DNA of 64,000 bases from contig CAJNDS010002811.1 in assembly GCA_905221605.1 (NCBI GenBank), positions 1 through 64,000 on the forward strand, written 5' to 3'. Position 1 is the stretch's first letter. Every line of letters begins with the position of its first letter. Below are positions 13,401 through 23,523 of the stretch, piece after piece. The notes below the pieces were generated by a model that had not been told where the DNA came from, did not search any database, and saw only the letters and a program-made list of their open reading frames with translations. The stretch is from Symbiodinium natans (taxonomy: Eukaryota > Sar > Dinophyceae > Suessiales > Symbiodiniaceae). Both the position numbers and the translations under genes were made by a program.

Positions 13401-14115
13401 GGCGCCCCAGCTCATCGGCTCAATGGCGAATGGTGCAATCTGAATGTCACGTGGGAGTGCTTGATGGTGATCCTTGCTACCTTACGGTCATGCCATCCTT
13501 GGCCTTGTGTCGGCTAAGCAAGACACAACTGCAATCCTTGTTTAAACTTTACAGCACAGTCCTGCTCAACAAGTACAATTGCTGTCTAGTCTCATGGGAA
13601 AGAAGATCATAGTTGAATCCCTCAATCAGACGATCGGAACCAACGAATCGGGCTACGGCAACCACACGCACGGCTCAGGAGGAGCCCCCTGTCAATCATC
13701 TACTGCAGCCAGAGAGGCTCTGTGATGGAAGGAAGGAAATAAGACCAGCTGTCTACCTTTTTTGACTGCCTCATTCGAAAAACAGTCCTACTTGTCCCAG
13801 CGCCTGATTACAAAAAAATTTGGCTTCATGGAGTAAAGCGACGTGGAGCCAGCAAGGTCTGATTTTGCTGGCCGGCCATGACAAATTTCTGGGCGCCTCT
13901 GGGAAACAGGTAAAGCACGGGGGGTATGGGGGGGGGATTGGTTGCGATCAGGCTAATCTAACCATGGCCTTTAAAACAAGCATCGGCTCAACCGCAGTGC
14001 TGCAAACACGACGAAAACTGTGAGAAAGGATGTAACATCTCACCTGCAGATTTCTAGTTGGAGGGCTTAGGGGTTTGGGGTTTGGGGATTCGGAGTAAGA
14101 GTATGTAAAGTACCC
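13400..14115. other. Stretch without recognisable gene
   Basis: I see no exon-like reading, RNA gene or clear repeat here beyond a short G-run near 13919-13938 and, at the right edge (about 14062-14090), a few GGGTTTGGGG-type words resembling degenerate telomere repeats. Confidence 0.5.
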
Positions 14116-14132
14116 GCCTATTTTTTTCAGAT

Positions 14133-14157
14133 AGACCCCTTTTTTAAAAAGGGGTCT
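14133..14157. repeat. Perfect 12-bp inverted repeat (hairpin)
   Basis: AGACCCCTTTTT is followed after one base by its exact reverse complement AAAAAGGGGTCT. The neighbouring phrase CATAGACCCCTATCC (14166-14180) recurs as CATAGACCCCTGTCC near 15913-15927, on the other side of the LINE fragment. Confidence 0.85.
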
Positions 14158-14416
14158 GCCCAGGTCATAGACCCCTATCCCCAAGGGCCTGTCTGGTGCG
14201 GATTCTTTGCTCGGCCTTGCGCGCGTGCGGTCTGCGCGCGTTGGCGCCCTCTCGGAAGAAGGTTCCCGGAAGGCCCTTGCTATCTCGGCATATACAGGGC
14301 GGGGCGGTTCAGGGTGGGGAAGTGTCTTTTGGCGGCAGTCTCTATCCAACGTGGAAATTGCATGCCTCGTCTTTTGCCTTGACTACGTATACGACCTTTG
14401 TGCCACGATCCGAAGA

Positions 14417-15740
14417 CTACTGAATGCGCAGGTTCAGTTCTAGGAGCCAGATATAGAATGAACGCATAAAGTTGTACTGGGCCTCGTATAGGGTTTGAGA
14501 TGGGAGCTCAGGGTGCCGGGCCTTTTCCATTTCAATTTCATTGGAAATTCTTGAGTAGTACGATGCCTTTATGCCCACTATTTTACGTAAGAAACGAATG
14601 AAATAATCATCTATGCGGTGTAGCTGTTTGTCCGTTAGCGTGAGGGAGTCTAATCCATATGTGAGGGTGGGTGCAAAGGTTGCCTGAAACATTCTCATTT
14701 TAGCTCGGTGCGAAAGGGAGCTATTCCAAACCAACCTAAGCTTCTTGTAGGCTTCCTCTGCTAGGGCCGCCCTGTGCCTAAAAAGCAACCTCAAACGCGT
14801 CCTGCCATGAAAGCATTGCTCCAAAATACTTAGCCTGCGGTGTGGTCGGGACCGTGTCCCCGTTCTCAAAATGAATTAACGGGTGCGGTCGCTGATGTTG
14901 GTCATGTTTAGGCGCTTTCCACATGCCGCCGCGTGCTCAATGGCGCTTAGAACTGATTGCAGCTGAGATGTGGTCCGAGCCATGACCAGCGTGTCGTCTG
15001 CGCATTTTAATACATAGGTCGGGAAGCCCTCCGACCATGCGTTACAGGAGACCCCCTTTTCGCGCAGAGTTTGGGATGAAGATACATGGGCTCAAAGGAC
15101 ACCCTTGCCCCACTTTCCCAACTGCGGTGTGGTCTGAGAAACCTTTAGTCTCAAAGGTTGGTGACGAGTATATCGAGAAACTTTTAGTCTCAAAGGTTGG
15201 TGGTTGGTGACGAGTATATCGCTGCCACTGCCCTTAGCATGTTATCCGAAACACCAAACCTGCGTAACGCTGTTATCATGGCGGCGTGGTCAAGAGAATC
15301 GAATGGCTGTTTCCAATCCAACATGTAGATTACTATCTGTCATAACGGACCATTCCATTGCGCGACGCACTATGCATAAAAAATACCTACGACCTCTTCC
15401 CCCTCGGAAGAAGTACTGCGTACTCCTAAGATGTTCTTCCGCAAGTTGCAATAGTCTGTATTATAGTAGCTGCACGCAGCTTATATACCGCGTTCAATAA
15501 GGAGATGGGTCTTTAATTCGCAGGGTCCGTGTCCGCTCCTTTGTGCAATAGATTGAGACTACGATAACATGCGACCTGGAGGCGGGGTGGTCTCCTGTGC
15601 GCCAAGCTTGGTTGAATATATCCAGCAGCTCCTGCTCTCCTTTATCATCTAGTAAGAGTAGCATTTCGTTCATAAGTTCATCTGGTCCCGGCGCTTTATG
15701 TTGTTTGAGCTTGATAATTCAAAGCCCTAGTAAGACCAAC
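14417..15740 (-). pseudogene. Decayed LINE-type (non-LTR) reverse transcriptase
   Basis: Read on the minus strand from about 15720 to 14440, the fragment keeps most blocks of a non-LTR reverse transcriptase but in different frames. KLKQHKAPGPDELMNEM lies near 15720-15660. DWKQPFDSLDHAAM (motif A region) is near 15315-15275. GQGCPLSPCIF (motif B) is near 15110-15075. KCADDTLVMA (motif C, ADD instead of YADD) is near 15010-14980. The thumb and C-terminal part is the open frame 14869-14417 (SYGLDSL-like, FLRKIVGIKASYYSRISNE). Frame changes and stops mark it as dead. Nothing suggests an intact endonuclease domain upstream. Confidence 0.75.
15136..15222. repeat. Short local duplication inside the LINE fragment
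   Basis: The phrase built from TTTAGTCTCAAAGGTTGGTG and GACGAGTATATCG occurs twice about 40-45 bp apart, the second time with an extra GTTGGTG. This duplication is one of the frame-breaking changes in the reverse-transcriptase remnant. Confidence 0.8.
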
Positions 15741-16189
15741 TCTACTAAATGAGGATCCTTTGCTTGAAGAGGGGGCGACTATCGCTCACTTCGGCTGTGT
15801 GGTCAGGGATAGCTGGTGGAGCTCACTGCGTGTTTGTCTGGCACGGACACCCAGAAGGGACAGGGGTCTTTACACAGGGGGGCAGAGCCTGGGCATAGAC
15901 CCGTGTCCGGGGCATAGACCCCTGTCCTTTTCTGATAGGGGCTGTCCGTCCCTTACTCGTGGAGGTTCCCCGCTTTGTTAAGCCGTGCAAGCTTGTTTCA
16001 GGCATATTTGTCAAACCCATCGTGCGAGCATTGTGTTTGCAAATGCTTTCTAAGTCCAACCCATCAGCGAGTGTTGCGTTTGCAAATGGGAGGGAGCTGT
16101 CCCAGCCCGCTTGTTAAGCTGCAAGCTTGCTTTGAAACACATCAGGCGAGTTACGTTTTGCAAATTGGGGGGGAGGCCCAAGCCCTAAA

Positions 16190-16620
16190 CCTTAAAATCC
16201 CTAAGCCAAAACCCTAAAAACCCTCAAAAGCCTCAAGCCCTCCACCCAAAACAACAAGCCCTAAACCCTAAAACCTCCGAAGCCCTAACCTAAAACGCCC
16301 AAATAACTAAACCCGAAAAAGCCCTAAGCCCCTACACCCTAAACCCCAAATCCCTTTACCCTAAAAAAAGCCCTCAGCCCTAAATCCTCGAAATCCCTTG
16401 GCAAAAACCTAAACACCCGAGAAGCCCCAAAACCCTACAAACCCCTGCACTCTAAACCCTAAAAACCGTGAACCTTACACCCAAAATCACACCTCAAAGC
16501 CTAACAAAGCCCGAAACCCAAGACCGTAGGAACCCCTGCGCCAACAAATCCCTTCTCACCCCTGAGCCCTAAAAACCAAAAACTCTAGACCCTAAAACCC
16601 AGTCTAAACCCAAAAAGATC
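16190..16620. repeat. Degenerate interstitial telomere-like repeats (CCCTAAA)n
   Basis: About 430 bp of imperfect CCCTAAA/CCCTAAAA words interspersed with AAGCC and AACCC. This is the C-strand of the TTTAGGG telomere repeat type used by dinoflagellates and plants. It abuts the truncated left end of the mobile-element copy that starts near 16.64 kb. Confidence 0.75.
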
Positions 16621-16649
16621 TCTTAAGCCCCCTAAAACGCATGGAACGT

Positions 16650-17560
16650 AGCGCGTGGTGGCCCCCATAAGTTCGCGGCCTGTCTTACCGGTCCAGGCTC
16701 CATTTCCCGGAGGACTAAATGCTTCCCCAAACAACCCACAACTTCTCCTTGTGATGAGGAAGGCTTCATCTGGCGAGGGCGTCACCCCTCGGGCCACGCC
16801 CACTCATATCCAGGGCAAGACAAGGTCATCCGGGAACATGTCATTGCCTGTCAAAAATCCTGACGCACGCAGGAGCTTTGTCAAGGGCCATTTGCATCAC
16901 TGAGAGTTGCATCTTGAGCGGCCTCTTGACTCGGAGCAGAAGAGATGGTGGAACCACTGCGCTGATTGAAGCAATTTCCGCAAATATCAAAGTCACAGAC
17001 GCACCCCCAAAGCAAGCGCCGTGTGGCGAACTCCTTTTGCACACACTGCACCACCAATTTGGTTCAGGGTTCCGCAAGGTGTCCCACCTGAGGAAGATGA
17101 GCCCGCTGCAGCCTGGTGTTAAAACTCGCTGAATGTGACGCCGACAATGTCAATGAAGTTAGCTACTGCGTGTTCTGCAGCCTTTGCCCGCATCTTCGAC
17201 AGCGGCTCTATTTGGGTGTCCCTTGGAGAGAAAGGTTTGTGTCAGGCACATTATGTTGTTGCGGCGATCCCGTTAACCGCTGTGTTGGAGGGCCCAGCTC
17301 TGCCAGCATGCACTTCTCTGGCAGAAACAGTGGGGCTTCAGTTGGCAGGGGAGGTTCTCCCTCATTCTCGATGCCAATTGTTGCTTCCAGTGCCCCAGGC
17401 AATCCTCTTGGGCCACGAAAAGGCGTCCTACTGGGCCCTCCCAACCAGGCTAGTGGGTCCCTCCGCTTGTGAGCGGCTCCAAATGTTTCCGTGCTCATAA
17501 TTTCAATGCCCGCAGTTGTCTATCCGCTTTGACGCGTGATCACGTTACGGAGCCTTGTTC
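16650..17560 (+). pseudogene. Broken copy of the element's ZZ-finger / kinase-like ORF
   Basis: The decayed counterpart of the 3' half of the ORF at 24301-27186. Recognisable fragments include SSRPVLPVQAPFPGG, FGSGFRKVSHLR and LLLPVPQAILLG, plus the conserved end near the shared DNA phrase CGCGTGATCACGTTACGG. The frame is broken at several points. Confidence 0.7.
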
Positions 17561-19291
17561 GTGAGCCGACCACAATGCAAATGTTTTGCACTTTCTGCAA
17601 CCCATATCCGATGATCGTCGTGATGTTGCCTTGAAACAAGGCGGAGCCGGACTAGTGTGAGGATGCAATGCAAATGTGTTTTGCAATATCTGCAACCAGA
17701 TCTGATGGAAGCCTTGAAACAAGGCTGAACCGGACTGGTGATGAGGATGCAGTTCGCAAAGCAAGAAAAAGACATGAGCCTGCGCTCACACATGTTTTGC
17801 ATGTTACAATAGCATGAGACGAGCAATGTCTGCTCAGCCAATGGGCTATGAGGGTCTCATGAGGTGGCACATGGTGCCTTTGTATGAGCCAAGGGGCTGT
17901 CATACAACATGGCCATGGTGCCAGATATGTCCATTGGACTATTGATGCTCATGCAAGGATGCAGGCTCAAAGCGATGTTCATGAGCGCTTGGCTTTCTTT
18001 AAGCTCTGACTGCTTGTGACGTTGAATAGCCTCCTTTTGAAATCATGCCTTGTAGAGCCATGTGGTATGAAACAGTGCCATGCCGTCTAAAGTGGTAGTG
18101 CATGCCCTGTCTGCTGTGTCCGAGGCGACCGTGGCATCCTGGACGACGCGCTCGACATCCACCTGAAGACCCACTTGTAAAAAACAATGTTTTGGCACAC
18201 CCAAACTTTCCAACTCAGGTGCACCGCGCCTGTGCAGGTGGCCAATTTGTTCCCTGTGGAACCAAGCAGAAGGCCGTTGCTCTTGCGCGCCACGATGCCA
18301 CTCCCTTGCACCCAATGCTCGCCCTTGCATACCGCCATGCCTCCCAGTGCAGGGATGATGAGCCCTCCGCCAAGAAAACGTCCGCTCCAACCATAACGTG
18401 TTCTTGCTTGACAATCGCCTCCGCGGCCGCGAATGATGTTGCCCGCGGGACCAACAGTGGTGATCCAGCAGTGTTGCAATCAGCCCTAAATGAATTCATG
18501 TCGGTGCTTCAGTGCTTCGCCCGGTTGTCCTGTGTTGTGTGTGGAATCCTCCTGCTCTGTTCCAGTATTCCTCCTGCAGGAATTGCATACATGTGCAGGA
18601 GTGCTGTGCCACCTAGCCCTATTGGGCGCCTGTAGATCTGGTACCCATTATTCATGGCTTACGTGGGGGGTGCAGACTCGGCGAATGACCTGAGGCCTTC
18701 TGGGTCTCCGCACCTCTCGCGGTTAATACCCCCCTCTTTGTGATCAATACTTGAGTTAAGTAAGCAGTCCCCTCGCCTGTTGGCGCCACCATGTCGGGCA
18801 TGGTTCCAAGAAAATCGCGTGCAAGTGTGGCCACAGCTCTGCAGCATGGCTCAGGCGGGGCCCCAAGCTTGTTGCACCCCGTATCCCACCTTTCCTGCCG
18901 TGTTATCCTGGCCTAAGAGCCTAAGAAAGCCGTGCGGAGTGTGGCACAGGAGCTGAAATGCACTTTCGCTCGCCTAGCATTTGCATGCTTAGGATGTCGC
19001 CGGCCCATAGTCCTTTGGTTGCCGTCCGCGACGGACGCTGGGTCACGGGTCCTGGCCTTTCAAAGGAAGTCGTCTCAGACTCCTGTATTATTGTGACATA
19101 TTGACTGGCTCCTTGCGCGTGGCTGAGGCCACATGGCTGCCCCCAACGAAAAGACCTGGTGACATGTCTTGCACAACATATACTGGAGCCCGCGCCGGCC
19201 TCCCACACGAAGCAGCTGCTGTGCTCGTGTCGCGCGCGAACGCAGTCAGTGTGTCTAAACCTACCCATCATTCCCGGCAGTCTTGCTGGCT

Positions 19292-19603
19292 GTGACGACA
19301 GAACTTTGGTCATGGTCCTGCACGCCCCTGCAATAACTTACAAAGTGTGGTGCGATGACAGGGCCCGCTCACATCCTGTGCCCTGTCTGTGGGCCCATCC
19401 CCTGCCAATTCCCCTGTTTCAGCTTTCTCCACTGACCCTACTGGCCAGTGACGACAGAACTTTGGTCATGGTCCTGCACGCCCCTGCAATAACTTACAAA
19501 GTGTGGTGCGATGACAGGGCCCGCTCACATCCTGTGCCCTGTCTGTGGGCCCATCCCCTGCCAATTCCCCTGTTTCAGCTTTCTCCACTGACCCTACTGG
19601 CCA
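19292..19603. repeat. Perfect 156-bp tandem duplication
   Basis: 19292-19447 is repeated directly at 19448-19603 with no difference that I can see, so it arose recently. 156 is a multiple of three, and the plus-strand frame 19159-19659 reads through both copies (52 codons each, beginning DDRTLVMVLHAPAITYKVW). That frame lies in the untranslated part of a decayed element, so it is probably not a gene. Confidence 0.9.
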
Positions 19604-21724
19604 GTTGGTTCTTCGCTGCCAAGATACTCTCCGCGGCTAAGTGGGGAGGTTTTTGTTAACTTGTGCTAACTTGTGCGATGGCTGCTGTGGTGGCTGCTGT
19701 TTTCGGTCAGTATCCGGGTAGCGCTCGCCGGGTCTCCCGACCTGACGCATTGCTTGCGGGTCTCCCGACCTGATGCATAGCTTGCTCTCCTTGGGCCTGT
19801 TTTGGGTTGTCCGCAGGGCTTGTGGACCGAACACCTGTTGTGCTCTCCCTGAATCTTGGTATATAGTTGGCGTCCGCCGGGTCCACTGGACCAAACGCCT
19901 GATTCACATTTGGCTTGGTCGCACCTCTAAACCTCTAGGGTACGGGTAGTGGTCTCCGGTCTCCTGACCTGATGCAGGACTGAATCCCCCTGTGCCTCGT
20001 TTGAGTTGCCCATGGCCGAATTTCCCTGAGCCTTGTTTGACTAGCCACGCCGGGTCCCGTTGACCTGACGCCTGACGGGCTCTTCCTGAGTCTTGTTATG
20101 CGGTTGACGTTCGACTGGTCTACTCAACCTATCGCCTTGCGTTCACTTAGCTCGGTCACCCCTCCCCTTTTGCTCTCTCTGCAATGTATGCATGGATGGT
20201 TGAGTTTCAAGTGTGCGACCCGGTGGAAGTTGGGATGCGCTGTGCCCTGCACAATGCCACAGGGTCGGGATCATTGTGCCACGAGTCCTGGTGTGCCAAT
20301 GCCTGGAGTGAATTTTGAGGGCCGTACTCTGCCCTGGAATTGTGTCTTTGGCAGTTCCGTAATAACAACGTTGGTTTGCATTTAAGGTTCCGCCTGAAGC
20401 TGATGCGGGACGCCTCCCGAGAGCGCGTGGGGGGGGGGGCTCGGCCAATCGGTTTGAGGCTATGCCAACTTTATGCCCTGACCCATTATGCGGGTCGGCT
20501 CCCTGGAGCGTGTGGAATTGTGCCTGGCGATACAGTTGGCTCGTTCCCCCCCTTAAGTCAAGTGTGAGGTCCGCCACACTGGAGTCTGTGTGTGTGTCGG
20601 GCTGTGTAATGATCAATGTTTTGAGTGGTTTAACTCACTTTGATCGAGGTGGGTTTTCCTTGATTCCCCTTGCCTGCACAACCTTGGTGTTTGGTACGTT
20701 GCCCGGCCATGTGCCTCACCTGAGTCTTGTGGCCCGCGGAATGCGGATACACTAACCTTTAGTGATGCGGATAAGGACGCTGGCAGCATGAATGTCTCCG
20801 GAGCACACAGTGGGGTCCGGGGTGCATTGACAAGTCCTCGCCTATGAGAGGGCAATCCTGGTCCCAATCTCGAATGAGCATGGTGGTCTCGTCTTAAAGG
20901 TGGTGCCTTGTGACCCGCACGTCCCATGATGGGCGGGCAGGGTAACGCCCGTATTCTTGGTTACCTGCTGTAACAACAGTACCGGGCTGCCCTTGGGGTG
21001 TGAGCCTCCGACATAAAGAATGAACATTGAGGGCACCCTGGCCTGGTTCCTAACGGTGTCGTGGCACCGAAAACCTTGAGTACGACTTGGACTCTGCCCC
21101 TCTCGCACCAAAGCGTGGAAACCTCCCCGATGAATAAAAGTTGTGCCCAGCTGCGATGCTAGCGACCTTGACATGGGAGATGGGGGGAGGAAACACAGCT
21201 GTGCTTCCCCACCCCGTGTTCAACGCCGGGTGGTCGCGCAATTACCCGTTGTGACCTTGCGTGGCTAAGGTCTGTGTGCACTGCATTGGCTCGGTCCTAA
21301 GGCCACACCTGTAAGGAGGTTCAACCCAGGGTGCTTGCGAGGCCGTGCCTCTAGCCTGGTGCACCCGTTCAGTCGAGACAAGTGCCTTAGAGGCGGAACA
21401 GCGTGGCTACCTCAAAGACTCGTAACCCACTGTTTGGGGTAGCGAATGTCTTGGGTCTGGGCTCCAAGCTGCCCTGCTCTCGACGGTGTCCACCATAATC
21501 GTTCGGTTAAAAAGGGGCTTTGAGGTGTTTTGCAGTTAGGGATGTGTGTGGCTTCTGCTCGGCGTATGCACTGACACAATGTGCATCGACCTTTCAATAA
21601 TGATCCTTGATTCGCCCACTGATGAAAAAGAAGGGAAGCTCGGAACTGCAAGGGTGTGGGCTTTGCTGGTGTCCTCTGTTTCGGACTGTGCTTTTGGGTT
21701 CAAACCATTTTGGCACAAGCGATA

Positions 21725-22531
21725 AGCTTACTGTTCGCGAGCGAATTGTGTTTTATCGCTTGCTTCCAAAAATGCCTTGTGAAAATACGGTATGCCGTTT
21801 GTTCGCTGTTTGAAGCCAAAAGTTATTTTGATGCCTTGATTTTCACATGCCCAATGCTTACCTGTTGCATGTCTGCATGTCTCCATGGTCAACGAATGCA
21901 AAGTTGTAGTGACTATCTGCAGCTTGTGTGATGTGCCTTGGCGAGCAACGTGCCATGATCTGTGAATGCAACATTACGGGTACTGTTGCTGCTTTATGTG
22001 TGTTCCTTGAAGTGCAGCACTGGCTCATTGCACCGTGCAAAAATTTGTCCCACCCGGCCCACCCTGGGCATACGGTGCAGGGCCCGCTCCGGCGGCCGCA
22101 ACTCCCTGCCTGCGCAGCCATAGCCTGTGTGGGCACCGTGAACCTGCGTCCTCCGCCCTTGGGCGGCCTCGCGTGTTTGGCGCCTTGGGCTCCCGCCCTC
22201 CCCTCCCAATGCTTAAAAGCAGGGCCCGCTACGGCGGCCGCAACTCCCTGCATGCCATCCTGGCTAGAGTTGTACAGTCTCCTCGCCCTCAAAGGGGGCT
22301 TTGAGGTGTTTTGCAGTTAGGGGGCTTTGAGGTGTTTTGCAGTTAGGGATGTGTGTGCCTTCTGCTAGGCGTATGCACTGACACAATGTGCATCGACCTT
22401 TCAATAATGATCCTTGATTCGCCCACTGATGAAAAAGAAGGGAAGCTCGGAACTGCAAGGGTGTGGGCTTTGCTGGTGTCCTCTGTTTCGGACTGTGCTT
22501 TTGGGTTCAAACCATTTTGGCACAAGCGATA
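21725..22531 (+). mobile_element. 807-bp short copy of the unnamed element family
   Basis: Starts with the family left end AGCTTACTGTTCGCGAGCGA directly after the terminus of the preceding long copy, and ends CCATTTTGGCACAAGCGATA immediately before the Copia reverse-transcriptase frame. The two ends match those of the long copies while the interior is missing, so it is an internally deleted, non-autonomous form. Inside are a repeated GC-rich phrase (CGGCGGCCGCAACTCCCTGC, near 22092 and 22231) and a 28-bp tandem duplication near 22292-22345. No coding capacity. Confidence 0.8.
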
Positions 22532-22532
22532 A

Positions 22533-23520
22533 ATGAAAGTCTTGAAAGAGCTGCCTGAAGGCACGAGTGTGAGCAACTACAAGTACCTCTCAACCAAAGT
22601 TGTCTACGATTGGAGGCGTCGGGACAATGAATGGCAACGGCGTGGCCGGTTAGTTGCCCGCGAGTTTAAATGGTTGGGGTCAACGGACATCGCGACGCTA
22701 TTTTCTCCAACGGGAGTTGCGAGCACAGTGAAGTTGCTCTCAGCAATGTTTGTGTCGTCGAACGACCACATCCTCGGAAGCATTGACGTAGGAGATGCTT
22801 ACTTGATGGTAGAACAAGATGAACCAACTGTCGTCGAAGTCGACGGAAAATACTATGAACTCGGATTCACGTTGCCAGGGCAACGGGTAGGATCAAGCGC
22901 ATGGTTCAACAAGCTGAAAGGATACCTCGAAGAGTATGGACTCAAATCCGACGAAGGACTACCAGCTTTGTTTTACAGGAGACAAGAAAAGGGAAAGGCT
23001 GGAATGGTTGTGTTGTCACACGTTGACGACATGGAACTGTACGCGACGGAGAAAGAGTTTCAAGGATTGATCGAGTTTCTGAGAAAGAAGAAGTTGAAGA
23101 TCAAGGTCGAAGGACCGTTGCGAGAGCAAGAAGGTTCAATGAGTTTTCTGAAGAGAGGATTCAGCGCAGTGAACGATGGAGACGTTGAGATCACGATGAA
23201 TTCCAAGTACATCGAAGGATTGACCGAAGTGTTGGAGTTGGAAAATTCGTATCCAAAGAAATTGCCATGCCCAGCGGACAATGGAAGGGCAATGCAAGCG
23301 AAGAAAGGAGGAATGGACCCGCTATCGGAAGCGGATCACCACACGTACAGGAAAGGTGTAGGTATACTGTTGTAATTACTTAGCGCCGGAACGGCCCGAT
23401 CTGATGTATGTGCTGAAGAAACTTTCAACAAAGCTAGCAGCGCCTGTGGAAGCAGACATGGAACTGCTGAGGCATGCTGCGAAGTATCTGAAAGGTACGC
23501 CCGACGTGTCGCTGATACAC
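22533..23520 (+). pseudogene. Copia-type retrotransposon reverse transcriptase (fragment)
   Basis: A Ty1/copia-type reverse-transcriptase domain. RRRGRLVAREFKW-like sequence lies near codons 30-45, IDVGDAYLM (motif A) follows, and LSHVDDMELYA carries the catalytic DD with H in place of the usual Y. A downstream LPCPADNGRA to HHTYRKGVGILL region follows, then LAPERPDLMYVLKKLSTKL leading toward RNase H. The open frame stops at 23373 because four extra bases (TAAT, 23373-23376) interrupt the match; after them the family sequence resumes in another frame to 23520. The gag, protease and integrase parts are absent: the frame begins directly at the terminus of an inserted element. The C-terminal half continues at 33060. 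Confidence 0.85.
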
Positions 23521-23523
23521 AAG
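23521..23523. repeat. Left 3-bp target-site duplication (AAG)
   Basis: AAG directly precedes the element left end and is found again at 33057-33059 directly after the right end. Counting the AAG once restores the Copia reading frame across the gap (LIHK followed by NYPGRSF). Confidence 0.6.

Larger units (their letters stand above)
16640..21724 (+). mobile_element. Decayed, left-truncated long copy of the unnamed element family
   Basis: This stretch is collinear with the right two-thirds of the 7.7-kb copy at 23524-31236. 16650-17560 parallels 25810-27200 (end of the long ORF). 17810-17960 parallels 27365-27500 (shared phrase GCACATGGTGCCTTTGTATG). 20.0-21.4 kb parallels 29.5-30.85 kb. It ends with the family terminus CCATTTTGGCACAAGCGATA. 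It lacks the family left end and instead begins beside the telomere-like repeats, so it is truncated. Numerous indels separate it from the intact copy, which indicates an older insertion. Confidence 0.75.
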
